This document shows, in pieces, positions 31,366-42,955 of a stretch of DNA of 64,000 nucleotides (its first letter is position 1; every line of letters starts with the position of its first letter). The stretch covers positions 24,782 through 88,781 of the forward strand of contig JADNYV010000155.1 in NCBI GenBank assembly GCA_015501055.1, given 5' to 3'. Made by a program: the position numbers and the translations under genes. Below the pieces are notes generated by a model. That model saw only the letters and a list, made by a program, of their open reading frames with translations. It was not told the origin of the DNA and made no database searches. Origin of the DNA: Mucidula mucida (lineage: Eukaryota; Basidiomycota; Agaricomycetes; Agaricales; Physalacriaceae).

Positions 31366-31893
31366 TGTTATGAATCGCCATATTTTCACATTTTCAATCT
31401 TATCATATCTTATCGGGGGGCTTGTCTTATCAACCAACGGACTGTTTCATCATCTGTTCCGACACCAATCATACTCCTTTTCATTACCGAAGCCGTACTC
31501 ATGTCGGACACACGTCCAATACATGAATGACATCATACATGCTGATACCTCATGGACTCCCTATTGTATACACACCGCCGACACTCGTAGCACACATGGA
31601 TGTTTCAGTATTATTACTTACATGCAGTTACCACTCGTATTTAATGGTTTCACGGACTAGTAGCATACCACACTGGGTCAAGGGCGTGGAGCATCCCTAG
31701 TGGAAACGCGTATGGACAAGGAGTCTCAAACACAGACTTACTAGTATATAAGCAGTAGTGTAGTATCATTGTACTTTAGTTCCGATCTTGTTTATACACC
31801 TGGCCTAGCCTAGTCTTACGAACGCGAACGTTTTCTCTTTCAGTTCTTGCTGTGGTACCTGGTTGAGTCTCATGGCTTAGTCAGTCGCTAACA
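31366..31893 (+). repeat. 3' LTR of Ty3 copy B
   Basis: 528 bp, followed by the second CCATT target repeat. Copy A resumes at 31899. Confidence 0.95.
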
Positions 31894-31898
31894 CCATT

Positions 31899-33730
31899 GT
31901 CCCGTGGTACGATTAGAACAGGTTCTTCCACAACCCTCCGTTTCAGCTCCTCAAACACCTTATGCTGCTCCATGCCCCAAACCCATTTGCCCTTCCCGGT
32001 TAGCAATGTCAATGGCTTCGCTACTCCCGCAAATCCCCTGATGAAACGTTGGTAGAAGTTGCAGAAGCCCAGGAATGACTGTACTTCCTTCTTCTTCGTC
32101 GGCTCCTTCCATTCCTTTACTACGGCCACTTTTGCCGGATCCATCTTCACTTCTCCTCCTCCAACAATAACTCCTAAGTAGTCTACAGTATGTGCCTCAA
32201 AACTACATTTCTCGGGTTTTAAATACAACTTATTTACTCGTAATATTTCTAATACCCTGCGTACAATCTGTCTATGCTCCTCGAGAGTGTTCGTAAAGAT
32301 AAGTATATCGTCTAAGTATACTATAACATGTCCGTCATCAATCAACTCCTTCAGAATGTGATTCATGAACAATTGGAAAGTGACTGGCGAGTTTGTGAGT
32401 CCAAAGAACATAACTAAGGGTTCTAATAGGCCTTGTTTGTTCTGAACGCCGCTTTCCACTCATCACCTTCCTTGATCCAAATGTTATTGTAACCCCATTG
32501 GACATCCATCTTTGTGAACCACTTTGCCCCCTTCAGCTTATCAATAAGCTCCTGGATCAATGACAAGGAATATTGGTTCTTGATTGTCATGTCGTTCAAC
32601 TTCCGATAATCCTGTACTGGCCGAAGGCTTCTGTCCTTCTTTTTGACAAAGAAGAAGGGTGACGCCATAGGTGAGATTGATGGTTGTATGCGTCCCGTGC
32701 GTATGTTTTCCTCCAAAAACTCGTCTAACGCCTTCTGCTTGGATGGACTAAGGGGATAGACCTTACAGTCAACCAGTTTAGAACCAGGCGTGAGTTCTAT
32801 CGCGTGATCCCATTCGCTCCGGTAGCTTGTCAAAGTCCGCCTTGCTAAATACATCGGAGAATTCCTTAATGTAAGGTGCAGCAGCGGATGAAGGCTGTTG
32901 TGATCTCAGCTTTTCACCACTTTTGTGATAGTTGTCCCAGTCCATCCAGAACAAACGCTCTCCCTCTTCCAACTTCTCTTCTATGTCTTCTCCTTCATCT
33001 TCCGGCAAGTTATACTCGGGTAGGTAGCCGCAGCGGTCTGGGCATCGATCAAAGGTCAATGTGGATTCCGTCCAGTTGATCGTGGGGTTGTGATATCGTA
33101 TCCAATCTAGCCCCAAAAAGATACTTGTTTTGCCGAGATTGGTGACGGCCAACTCAATCTTTTCGGCGTGATCTCCGATCTTCATCCGGACCTCCACAAA
33201 ACCTTTGATTGCTCCTCCCTCGTTTAGGGTTCCATCCGCATTGTAAACAGGGAGCTTGACCGGTAACTCCTTGATCGGGAGTCCGTTCTTCTCAACGAAT
33301 TCTTTATTGACACAAGAACCCGTTGCTCCACTGTCAAGAAGGGCACTCGTTTCCCATTCAGAGCCTGTGTGTACGCTCTCTATGGTTACTCAGAGTTTTA
33401 TGTCCTGCCCCTTTGTTCCCTGGATGTACTTCCTTGACTTTTTCAACTCCGTCACAACTTCCACCGCAGCTTCCTTTGTCAACGCTCTGATCGCCATCAC
33501 CTTCTCTTCCATTGCTTCTCTCTCTCTCCGCTCCGGCATCCATGCTCTCAAAATTCCCACTGCTCTTAGCCGTTGTGCGATCCACTCAGGCGTGTTTGGT
33601 TCGTATCTTTCTTTTGCAGGTTTTGGTGGTAAAATCATTGATGATATTTTAGATGCCTTAGTACCAGTACTATAAATAGATTCTGCATCTGACAATTCTT
33701 CCCTTGGCAACTGCTCTGGCAGGACTGTGT
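31899..33730 (-). pseudogene. Ty3 copy A pol, 5' part: protease, RT, start of RNase H
   Basis: Minus strand: [20 protein letters not shown] linker, protease region (DSGA context complement near 33330), [43 protein letters not shown] and YLDDILIFTNTLEEHRQ, GFCNFYQRFIRGFAGVAKPL, then VLIVPRDN where element B interrupts. A small deletion near 32815 (PER...WDHAIEL) and a shift near 32430 break the frame. It continues at 24602 downwards. Confidence 0.88.
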
Positions 33731-33799
33731 CTACTGCGGGAGCTTCGCAAAACCCAACTCTTCGGCCAGCTTCTTCTTCTCCTCATCATTCATTTTAGT

Positions 33800-34645
33800 C
33801 TATAGACCCCAAATCTGCTGGGGTCGACCCTTCTTTGGACAGAACCTGCTGATGTGGCCATGTTCGCCACAGCTGAAGCAAAGTCCCCTTCGACGTGCGT
33901 TGTCGATATCCATCGGCCTGCCGGCTCCTCCATAGGTAACACTGGTGGCATCTCGTTGTGTGATTGGTGTTGGGGGTAGATTTGTAGGATTGGCTCTTGA
34001 TGTTGCCGCCTGCGGAGCTTGGGGCCGGGACTGCATGCCGGGCCTCTTGCTTGCCATCCGCCTTCTCCACAACTGATCAATCTGGATGATCTGCTTCTTC
34101 CAGTCATTGTATTCTTCCGGCGACCTGTCTCGGCTACCATAGATCTGGTTGATGATCTTCTCGTTGACATTGGTCTTGAGAAGACGCACGACATATGCGT
34201 CATCTTTCAAATATCCTGCCTGAGTGAGCAGGATCTCAAACTTCTGGAAAAAGTCTTGAGCGGTGGCTTGCTCCTGGCGCAACCGCTTGATCTGGTCTTG
34301 CGCGTCTTGCGCGAGGTTGGAGTCCACAAATTGCTCCTTCAAGTGCTCCTTGAACTCCGCCCAGGAGACTCTCCATACCTCCTGTTTCTCGCTGAAGTTC
34401 TGGTCTGTGTAGTTCTGGATCCATGCATCAACATGATTTCCTCGGATGTAGGAGAGAACAACATTGATCCTTTTGGAGTTAGATGTGATATTGTTCTTCT
34501 TGTCACGAATGTATGTGAACATTGATTGCCACCAGCTTTTGTACTTGGTCTTGTCCCCGTCATAGTCGTCAGGTTTGTTGACAAGGGATTGGCCTTTAGG
34601 TTCGACATTGGCGTGATGAGCGGGCTTGTGTGCTTTGTTGGACAT
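33800..34645 (-). pseudogene. Ty3 copy A gag
   Basis: ATG 34645 (MSNKAHKPAH), 281 codons in one frame: KYKSWWQSMFTYIRDKKN, SWAEFKEHLKEQFVDSN, TAQDFFQKFEILLTQAGY, zinc knuckle CFSCGEHGHISRFC. It ends at TAG 33800, where sister copy B has a Trp codon (GLWTEMN), so the last 26 or so residues are lost by a G-to-A change. This copy keeps the uninterrupted version of the site where copy B holds a hAT-like insertion. Confidence 0.88.
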
Positions 34646-35728
34646 GGTGAATCGGGGTGATGAGATTGGAGAGTGAAAGGGTGAAAGTGGAGATATAGGT
34701 GATGCGGATTTGGATGAAACGGGTAAGGGAATAGAGGTCTGGATGAATAAGAGGGAATTTCCTAGATCTGAAATAGAATCTAGGACTTGGTAGGGTGGGG
34801 AACAATGATGTGTATCGTAAGGTAAGTAAAGTAGGTAGGTATTGTAACTGTCTACGCTATTTTACTGACTACTGACTATGTATCTACGGAGCCCAAGAGC
34901 TTGTCACAAGTTCGCAATTGCCCAGCCGACGTCCCTCTGGTGTGAGGTAAGCCAAAGTGTTCCTGGGAACGGGGGTTGACCCGTAAACAGCGCCCACTGA
35001 AGTGCAACTGCCAAAAGTTTATTCTCATGAGAGCGGCTACTTCCAACACCCGAGGCAGTTATCTCTAACTGTTAGCCGGCGCTACTGGGACCAATACACA
35101 TGTATGCGGACGTGCGCTGGGATTAGGATTCCGTTGATCTGTAAACAGGAAAGGGGATGGGGTAATGTGCGATGATCAAACAGTGAAGTGCTGATTGATG
35201 ATCAGGGATGTGTGGTAGGTGGTAGAAAGTAGTTCTAATCTTCTGTTAGCAACTGACTATAGCCACAAGACTAAACCAGGTACCACAGCAAGAACTAAAA
35301 GAGAAAGTGTTCGCGTTCGTAAGACTAGGCTAGGCCAGGTGTATAAACAAGATTGGAACTAAAGTACAATGATACTACACTACTTAGACCTGGGCACGAG
35401 TGTGCACTCGGGTGCACTCGCACTCTTAAAGCGGGTCATTCACAGCTCCGAGCCGGACACCCGCACTTGAGTGACACCCGGGTGCAGCACTCAAGTGCGG
35501 CACCAACTCGCCAGTGTTTCGCGCACCCAAGTGTCTTGCCACTCGGGTAGGGTGGCGGGTGCACCCGTGTACACCCGCCTGGCAATATCAGTCCGTCAGT
35601 CCAGAATTAACTATGTAAAATTATAGTATGAATGCTACGCTACAGCAGTTAGAAATGATTGAATATGTAGATATCTAAACTATAAGTCAGAAACAGTTAA
35701 GAACAGAAGGAAAAACTCATAGCAAGAC

Positions 35729-36972
35729 CTACTCCTCATCCGAAGAATCATCATCATTGATAACAATGGGTTCACCATCTCCCCCCTCCTCCTCGAGCGT
35801 CAATAGACTTTCGAAAAGGAATCAAACATACTCACTCGACCATATCCACAACCACCACAAAAAGCTTGCCATCATGGACGAAGGAGAGCATAACGCCCAG
35901 AAACTCATGTCCATTCCCAGCAGTCCAGCAGTCAAAAATGAGATTGAACCGTCCCTCATGTTCCTCCAGCAACTTCTTCAACTCCTCTCGCGTCATCTTA
36001 AACGCCTCGTGAATGTCGCGGCGAAGGGTTCGTCAAGAAGGCGGCTTCGCGTCGGGATTAAGATAGGTGAACACATCGATTAGCTCATCGTCCTCAATCA
36101 TGGCATCAGGACAATGGCGGCGAGTGAACCAGTTTAACATCTTGTACCGGAACATTCCCTTGCGAAACTTGAGGGGGATTTTGTCGGTGATCTTTGGTTG
36201 GACGGGTTTGCCTTCCTTGGCCGCATGTGCCGTGTTGCACGTCTTGGCGTGATTCAGAAGATTCAACCCGCCACTGAAGCCAACGGGCCGAAGATGAGTG
36301 CTGCCCATCCTGCGTGAAAGTGAGAATTACTACGCGCAAAAAGAACATATCACGTACGTCTTGCAGGTAAACCTATGGTAGAACTTCTGCTTGGAAGCGT
36401 TGTAGATGACTTCAATGTCGTCTTTGAAGTGCTTGTACTGACTGGACGTCCAACAAGCGCAAAGTTTGGCTGGAAACATAGTCAGTCAAATATCATGGAA
36501 ATTGTAGGAATGACTCACGAAGATTCCATTGATGCCACTCTAACGTATTCTTCTTTGGGATCTCGCTGTTCTCCTCCTCCTCGGGCGCTGGATCCTGCTC
36601 ATCAACCCACTCGTCCTCCGTCAACTTTTTCTTCCTCTGCTTCTTCTTCTCCACCTCCTTCTGTTTCCGAGCAGGAGAAGCGCTCCTTTTCTTCTTCTTC
36701 AGCGGCTGCTCCTCCTCCTCCTCGCCACTGCTCGGTGCGTCAGGGTCAACGTCTGCGAGCAGGGGCTTGCGCTTGTTGATGCGCTGCGCTGTACCAACAG
36801 GGGGCACAGACTCCGTAGGACCTGCGGGCCTCTTCTTGCCATTGGTGGGAGGACGTTTCGGCGCGGCCTTGACATTGTCAGATTTCTTCTGCGCATCAGT
36901 CTTCCTACGGGTATCGCTTTTCTTGCCCGAGTCCGTCGCCTTCTTGCTGGGGGTTGCTTTCGCTTTTGCCAT
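35729..36972 (-). CDS. Truncated hAT transposase (BED finger plus start of catalytic domain)
   Basis: ATG 36972. The first exon (to about 36493) codes a basic, Lys-rich then acidic leader (MAKAKATPSKK; SSGEEEEEQPLKKKK). Later exons read WTSSQYKHFKDDIEVIY and FTCK...LLNHAKTC, a BED-type zinc finger, then KFRKGMFRYKMLNWFTRRHCPDAMIED and YLNPDAKPPS, RRDIHEAFKMTREELKKLL, and FNLIFDCWTAGNGHEFLGVMLSF, the strand carrying the first catalytic Asp of hAT RNase-H folds. After DMVE one more exon gives an acidic tail ending at TAG (35729-35731). The remaining catalytic residues and the hATC dimerisation domain are missing, so it cannot be an active transposase; a DNA-binding product is conceivable. Confidence 0.72.
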
Positions 36973-37508
36973 CCCTTTAAAAAAATGTTACTATCAAGTA
37001 GATAGAGATAATGATGAGCCTACCGAGTATGAAGGATTTGAATCGAGAACATCTAAATAAGAATCCAGTCAGCGAGGACAACGCGAAAACGTTATGCGCC
37101 ACATACCAGGAGATGATGGTGGCGATGAGAAACCCTGAAAAACACGAAATGTCAGTCCATATACAACAGCAGCAAGATATGCGCACACCACGTACCGGAC
37201 AACAGAGGAATGTGTACGCCGTCCGCCCAAAGGTACACAGCCAAGTGCCGACATAACGTCAAGTACCTATGAAACCAGCGCGGTGCACGAAACAAATTTG
37301 ATACACTGCAAGAGTGCAACTGCCGAGACAAATTCAAGCAGCACAAGAGAGAGGCGGGAAGACGGAAGAGAGGACGAGGTCGGTGAGGTGAGAGAGTAAA
37401 GTAAGGTGACTTGGACGTGAAATCCCAATATTGGGCTGTGTTTGGCTGCGCCATTGCTTGGCCATCTTTGGCACTGGTGGCGCGTTCAGAAAAGTTAAGG
37501 TCTGTCAA

Positions 37509-37598
37509 GACCGTTTGGCGGAGTGGTTGCGCCCATTGTTGTGATGTTGATCGCAAAGCGGTCAGAGCCCCGTGAGTTCAATTCTTGCAGGGTTCATT
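37509..37598 (+). other. tRNA-like module of hAT family 2
   Basis: A-box-like TTTGGCGGAGTGGTTGCGC and B-box-like GAGTTCAATTCTTGC about 60 nt apart, with a pairable T stem (GTGAG/CTTGC). The total of about 88 nt fits a class II (Ser/Leu-type) tRNA. The acceptor stem pairs poorly. It is homologous over its length to the module in hAT family 1 (46846, 56406, 56933). Confidence 0.6.
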
Positions 37599-38201
37599 TT
37601 ATTGAATACCCGGGTGTTTGCGAGTGTCCACTCGGGTAGAGTGTGGGTCAGCACTCGTGGCCCAAAGCCAGACACCCGCACTCGAGTGGGTACCTGTGCG
37701 AACACCCTACTCACCACTGCCAAACACTCGACACCTGGGTGTGAGTGCCGGCTGCACCCGGGTGTACACTTAAACACCCAACACTTGCGCCCTGGTCTAA
37801 CACTACTGCTTATATACTAGTAAGTCTGTGTTTTGGACTCCTTGTCCATACATGTTTCCGCTAGGGATAACTCCACGCCCTTGACCCAGTGTTGTATGCT
37901 ACTAGTCCGTGAAACCATTAAATACGAGTGGGAACTGCATGTAAGTAATAATACTGAAACGACTATGTGTGCTACGAGTGTCAGTGGTGTGTATACAATA
38001 GGAAGTCCATGAGGTATCGGCATGTATGATGTCATCCATGTGTTGGGTGTGTGTCCGACATGAGTACGGCTTTGGTAATGAAAAGGAGTATGATCGGCGA
38101 CAAAACAGATGATGAAACAGTCCGTTGGTTGATAAGACAAGCCCTCAATAAGATATGATGAGATGTGAAAATGTGAAAATATGGCAATTCATAACAGATG
38201 A

Positions 38202-38975
38202 GGGGCGCGTGGCGGGGATGAACGTGCTGTCCAAATTTGGTAATTATTTCCATGTGTCAGCAGGGACCACTGTGGGTGTGCATCCGCCAGTGTGAGTGTG
38301 CGCCCTTTGAGTGGGTACAAAAGTGGTGATAGTTGTATATACTCAGACAGCCTCTTGCGCCTAGTTCAAAGGGTTGGTCCATCATCGGGGACCTCTCCAA
38401 GGAAAAGTAATAGGTGACTTGGGCAAAATGGGGAAAACAATACGGTGGGAGCCCTTCACAATTCCATCCAGCAGCTCATTGGTTGATATAGGTGGTGTCC
38501 CGTCTATGTGCTTCTTACCACCCTTGCCATTCTCAGTGATCTCACCTCTGCAGAAGGATGCGCTCCTTATCTGCTGCAAGCCTCATTCCCAATGGACGGG
38601 GCAATCCAATCCAGCTCTTCCCATACAACGACTTAACGAACTCGTTGAGAACTTGTGCATTGGGTAGCAGTCAGATGCTGGAGTTGTATACATCCAGAAG
38701 CAGGAGATCAGCAAGTCAGAAACTCCAAAAAGTCTTTATAAATATCCACAAGTACGTTACAGCACTGACATTTGGGCTTCTGCTCATGCTTTACAATAAC
38801 AGTGCATCAATTATCCTGGGAAGCGTGTATGGCTAGAATCTGCAAGTTGCCAAGGTAAAAACAACCATGATTGTCTCTATGCAGCGGCGTTTCTTGTTAA
38901 AATGTTTCTTATTGTACGTGCTAACCATGTTTGTTGAAACCTTAATCAAAACAAAATGTAGTGCAACATGTAATC
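38202..38975. other. No convincing gene; possible remnant of an element interrupted by Ty3 copy A
   Basis: 38202-38330 resembles, in inverted orientation, the sequence at about 21500-21580 on the other side of copy A (GCACACTCACACT and an AATTACCAAATTTGG-like motif), so copy A may have landed in a small inverted-repeat element. From 38340 to 38975 only short ORFs without recognisable motifs are seen. Confidence 0.35.
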
Positions 38976-39745
38976 TAGAGATGGACACGAGTCCATACTC
39001 GAGTATATTCGGACTCATCGTATGAGTAACTCTTACCTCAAACCCAATACTCAAGACTCGAGTCTTCACTCGAGACTCTACTCGAATATCTACTCTACTC
39101 GAGAGTACTTCATGAGTCTCGAGTATTCGAGTACTCGAGTACGATCCGAGTATACTCGAGTATACTCACGTATCAGCAAGCAAATTCAAACATAAAGACA
39201 GTGAAGATTAAAGTAAGTAGGTCGTAAGTGTATCAAGTTATATCCATATCAGTAGCATCCATATCAGTAGTATCCTGAGGTGAAGAAGCAGGCTTGCGCC
39301 GTCGAACCAAAACTACCTGCTCAATCGTTTCATAGAGATCATTGTCATCATCGTCAATCTCAACATCACCATCATGACCCGTGTCAAACTCTGAGACAGG
39401 ATCCATACCATCGCGGAAATCAGAAAAGTCCATCTCCTCCGACTGTGCAACAGCCTTGCCCTTCCCCTTCCTCTTGGTCCACAAGTTCTCCTCAACATCA
39501 TCCCCATCCTCGTCAACCACCTCATCATACTCACGAATACTCACGAATATAAGAATACTCATGAGTATTCACGAATATTTATGAGTATGAGTCTATCGAG
39601 TATTCGTGGCCCCAAACTGAAACTCTAGACTCACCATAGACTCTAGACTCTACTCTACTCACGTGCGAGTATACTCTTGGCTTGCATGATGAGTATGAGT
39701 TTATTCGTGAGTACTTTTTTTATTCTATACTCGCGTCCGACTCTA
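38976..39745 (-). mobile_element. hAT-like element, family 1, copy 2 (770 bp)
   Basis: 8-bp target duplication ATGTAATC (38968-38975, 39746-39753). Same length as copy 1 in the opposite orientation and nearly identical, including the acidic ORF segment (39562-39233), so the two share a recent common source. Confidence 0.95.
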
Positions 39746-39753
39746 ATGTAATC

Positions 39754-41286
39754 CACTGAATGCTAGGAGCTACATGTCAACAGCACATCTTTTGTTGGAG
39801 AGTGTCAACTAAGTCGTGGAACAGTCTTAGAAAGCTGGTAGATTTACTCTTCTTGCATCCTAAATTAAGGTTGAAGAATTGCTTAAGGTTGAAGTTTACT
39901 GTTAGGCACACAGCAATTCTTCAACCTTGTATGTATCGACTTGTGTATCATGAGAAAACGAGAAGGTTATTCAAATGGCTTGTTGTGTCGCTCTACAACC
40001 ATGATGGTTGTTGCTCATTTTTAATACTTACTCATTTGAATTCATTATCAGCTGGCTTTGAGACCACCGTCATTTCACAGACTGATTGACAATTTCAACC
40101 TGAACTACTGTAGTGTTTCGACCGCAAATTCACATAACGGGTCACGGGGGTCTTTGAAGTGAAGCTATATATACATCATAACGGGTCACGGACCACTTTA
40201 GTCAGGCACGAGCCTCCAAATAAGGAAATTTCAGGTCCCGCTATGAGCGGAACTGTCCAAAAAAGGCAATTTAAGGGTCTGTGAAGCTGTTCGCTGTAAC
40301 TTCAGACCATAATGGGTCACAGGCTGTGAAGTTACGGTCGAAACGCTACAGTATTGCTTGACGCAACATACCATTGACTCTAACCCGTAACTAAGGTATC
40401 ACTCTCAATGTACAACTATTGTGAAGGGCGTCAGACAAGGTTCATCTTGCAGGAGGCAATGCTTGGCGTCAATATCCATTGTGTGCGTCTCCATGAGTGT
40501 ACCATTGTTAAATGTACTATAAAACAGCTTAGCGTCAACCTCACAGGTAGTACCTTCCTTGGGAAGTGTTCTTTCTTTGAAGTACACCTGAATGTAAGAC
40601 TGACAATGGAAACTTTCTCAACAAGACCATCATCTCGCGCTGTCTTGAAGTAGAACAGCGTATTCAGGAGAGGTCTTGGAAAATTTATCCCGCCTCAATA
40701 CAATTGCAATTTCTCTGGCTGACACTGAGTGATGGTGCATTTCAGTGCAAATCTCACCACTGGTGTTCAGTGTCTTGATTACATATGACAATTGGCAACA
40801 AATGGCGCCACACAGACCAAAGATGCCGAAAATTCATCTGTTGGTGGTATCTCTACTCTTGACTGTGATCTTGTTAGTTTGGACAAGTTGGGTTCTGAAT
40901 CAAACAGTAATGCTAATCTCTGTCTAACCTTATGCTTAGCCCAGCAACACCATTTCACCCAATTTACTGCGCCACACTGCTGTTGGAAACAACGAGTACT
41001 CGCACCTGCATCATATACCGGCGAGACATAGGTTGATTTTATGCGGCTCATAACATCTTATCTCTCCTCGGCCAGCCAAAAGTATGATGAAATCAATAAC
41101 TGGTATAAGGCATCGTTAACCGTCACACAATACCATTATTATCATTCTGTTTGGCTCTGTGTGTGCACCTGTTCGGCTTTGTTCCCTACAACAAACACCA
41201 TGTTCACTAACATTTTATACCATCGGTGTGTTGCTTCTACTATTACATTCTACAACGGACAGCTCATCGCGAACCCTTTGATAGCC
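39754..41286. other. Region without a recognised gene, holding a hairpin and a MITE
   Basis: 39867-39883 and 39912-39928 are perfect 17-bp inverted repeats (AAGGTTGAAGAATTGCT) with a 28-base spacer. MITE copy 3 lies at 40108-40351. A minus-strand open segment at 40587-40405 (EGTTCEVDAKLFYSTF...) is not recognised. The rest presumably includes the promoter of the F-box gene. Confidence 0.4.
40108..40351 (+). mobile_element. 244-bp MITE, copy 3
   Basis: TA duplicated at 40106-40107 and 40352-40353. Same 244-bp length and termini as copies 1 and 2, with only a few base changes. Confidence 0.93.
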
Positions 41287-42468
41287 ATGGCTCTCATGAT
41301 TTCTCCCCATAACACATCCGACCAGGCCCTTGTCTCCGTCTCGTTCAATATTGGGAAATCCCTCGCTCAAGAGCTCCCCACGGAACTCGTGTCTTTGATG
41401 GCAAACTTCCTTGTACAATCGGCATCCCAGCCCCAACATCCCACATCTTCCACCGATGGACATTGTCTGCGCAACCTCGGCAATCTCTTGACGGCTACAG
41501 CAGTTTGCCAGAAATGGCGTGAATCCATCCTCAACGATGCGCGGCTTTGGACAGAGATAGAATTCACCGCCCAGCGTGCGCGCGACGTCGACGCCCTCAC
41601 CAGAGTCCTTGGTCTCTCAAAAGAACTACCGCTACATATCGGTCTCGACTTTGGGCCCACAATTGCCGGCGAGGACGCTTTAGATCGGCTCTTGGACGTC
41701 TCGTCGCGGTGCGCCAGTCTGGACCTCAAGATCCCGCACGAACTCTACGTTGATCTCGTCAATACTCTGCCATGGTTCCCCAACCTCCGGCGCCTCTCCT
41801 ACGCGCCCATCGGTAAAACGTCTCCCGAAGTCACATATGAAAATTGCACTCTGTTGACTTGTATCCCTGCATTGGAACATTTGCAGATACATGTCGGGGA
41901 AGCGTGGCTGCTTCCATTCCAATCCGATCTCATATCCTTGAAAACCTTGGAGGTTGTGATCAAGTCTGATCCGCGGCTTCGATGTGGCAACTTGTTTTTC
42001 GCTCTCCTTGAGCAGAGCGAGACGATCAGTAACATCACCTTTGACGTGTCATATCCACGGCACATGCAATGGGTCCCATCGCGCTTGTTCGTCAACACTA
42101 GTGGCAGTCTAAAGACTCTTCACTTGAAGCGCAACGCTTTTCGTCTCTTGCCTGATTGCCTCCCCGGTTTAGATTCCCTGTGGGTAGACACGCTCGGGAG
42201 AACTGCATCCATGTCTGCAAGAAACCTTCTACCAATCATCATCGACTTGCCCAACAGGAGCAACCCACCTTTGACGTCGTTCACCTTTACGCCAGGCGGA
42301 GGAACCACTTTATCCGCGATGCCGTCGATATTGCTCTCCATGTGTTTCCGCGGATACACAACTTGCGCGAGCAATGCTTACCGGAGAGGCGCTATATATG
42401 CTGATGTACGCCACCTCGTCGAGTCCCGTGTTGCGGCCCTCTCTCTAACTCAATGTGCATCCCGCTGA
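41287..42468 (+). CDS. F-box protein with LRR-like region
   Basis: A single open exon. ATG 41287 has a good context (GCCATGG); the frame is open further upstream, with in-frame ATGs at 41041 and 41200. Length from 41287 is 393 residues. An F-box-like segment spans about residues 24-80: LAQELPTELVSLMANFL, then LTATAVCQKWRESILNDARLWTEIEF, typical of basidiomycete F-box proteins, which serve as substrate adaptors of SCF ubiquitin ligases. The rest has leucine-rich spaced segments (LPWFPNLRRLSYAPI, IPALEHLQIHVGEAW, LISLKTLEVVI, SLKTLHLKRNAF). The last 30 residues look unlike the family, while another frame at 42340-42404 reads PRIHNLREQCLPERR, so a late frame change is possible. Substrate unknown. 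Confidence 0.78.
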   Translation: MALMISPHNTSDQALVSVSFNIGKSLAQELPTELVSLMANFLVQSASQPQHPTSSTDGHCLRNLGNLLTATAVCQKWRESILNDARLWTEIEFTAQRARDVDALTRVLGLSKELPLHIGLDFGPTIAGEDALDRLLDVSSRCASLDLKIPHELYVDLVNTLPWFPNLRRLSYAPIGKTSPEVTYENCTLLTCIPALEHLQIHVGEAWLLPFQSDLISLKTLEVVIKSDPRLRCGNLFFALLEQSETISNITFDVSYPRHMQWVPSRLFVNTSGSLKTLHLKRNAFRLLPDCLPGLDSLWVDTLGRTASMSARNLLPIIIDLPNRSNPPLTSFTFTPGGGTTLSAMPSILLSMCFRGYTTCASNAYRRGAIYADVRHLVESRVAALSLTQCASR

Positions 42469-42955
42469 AGTGTGATTGACACGTCTCCATAAATTCATTT
42501 CGCAGAGTTGACTACTGTCTGTACATTTCCTTCCTCAGTGGTACACTTCAATTCATCATCATCCCTCCATTGATTGAGATCTAACAGAGCCGGTCAGAGG
42601 TGTGAAAGGATTTCCGGAGCAAAGAGCCTACCGTCTGTCCTGTAGGTACAAGTTTAAAGTTCAGTCACCGCGTCAAACACGAAGCTTACCCGTCATGAAG
42701 TCACATTCCTTAGACGCCAGCATACTGACGACCGGGACGATATCTTGGCTAGTTGCTGCTTTCTTGGGAAGCGGGGTCCGGTCTGCCATCTGTCAACAAT
42801 GGATCAGTGATCTTTGGGCATGATGATAAGTAGTGTTTTATACGTATTTTGTAATCTCCTGCAAATCCCAGCCAGACCGACTACCGAGGCAGCAACGACG
42901 GACTCGACTGTGCTCAGGCTCAATATGAGATAAGCGCAAACGCCAGAAAATGCAC
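42469..42955. other. Intergenic, between convergent genes; nothing recognised
   Basis: 487 bases between the stop codons of the F-box gene and the SDR remnant. No motif or repeat stands out. Confidence 0.4.

Larger units (their letters stand above)
24603..31893 (+). mobile_element. Ty3/gypsy chromovirus copy B, nested in copy A
   Basis: LTRs 24603-25129 and 31366-31893; 5-bp target duplication CCATT at 24598-24602 and 31894-31898, within the RNase H region of copy A. The LTRs differ by one one-base indel and five transitions (four at CpG), so insertion is fairly recent. A 5' untranslated stretch of about 600 bases precedes gag. A polypurine tract AAAGAGGGGGTGA precedes the 3' LTR. A hAT-like element sits in gag (26018-26787). 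Pol has at least eight single-base frameshifts. Confidence 0.95.
35385..37799 (-). mobile_element. hAT-superfamily transposon, family 2, internally deleted (2.4 kb)
   Basis: 8-bp target duplication ACACTACT at 35377-35384 and 37800-37807, inside an LTR whose intact version is known from its siblings. Terminal repeats TAGACCTGGGCACGAGTGT and, complemented, TAGACCAGGGCGCAAGTGT. About 200 bp at each end is dense in CACTCGGGTG-type subterminal repeats. Inside are a truncated transposase gene (36972-35729, minus) and an outward-pointing tRNA-like module (37509-37598). Confidence 0.93.
21742..38196 (-). mobile_element. Ty3/gypsy chromovirus copy A, swollen by nested insertions
   Basis: LTRs of about 530 bp (21742-22272 and 35244-38196; the latter split by a hAT element) with TG...CA ends, and target duplication GATGA on both sides (21737-21741, 38197-38201). 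A polypurine tract AAAGAGGGGGTGA (minus strand) abuts the 3' LTR. Internal order on the minus strand: gag, protease, RT, RNase H, integrase, chromodomain. Inside it lie element B (24603-31893), a MITE (23312-23555) and a hAT element (35385-37799). Its LTRs differ more from each other than B's do, in keeping with greater age. Coding is broken mostly by Trp-to-stop transitions. Confidence 0.93.
35244..38196 (-). repeat. 5' LTR of Ty3 copy A, split by a hAT element
   Basis: LTR sequence 35244-35384, then the hAT element with its second target repeat (35385-37807), then LTR sequence 37808-38196; together about 530 bp, matching the other LTR. The target duplication GATGA follows at 38197. Confidence 0.93.

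Noticed and set aside
31370..31660. 96-codon ORF inside the Ty3 LTR (also 24519-24896)
   Set aside because: LTR sequence; the ORF has no motif and is not kept in all LTR copies.
38202..38330. A definite second transposon split by Ty3 copy A
   Set aside because: Inverted similarity to 21500-21580 is short and patchy and no target duplication could be fixed, so it is mentioned only as a possibility.
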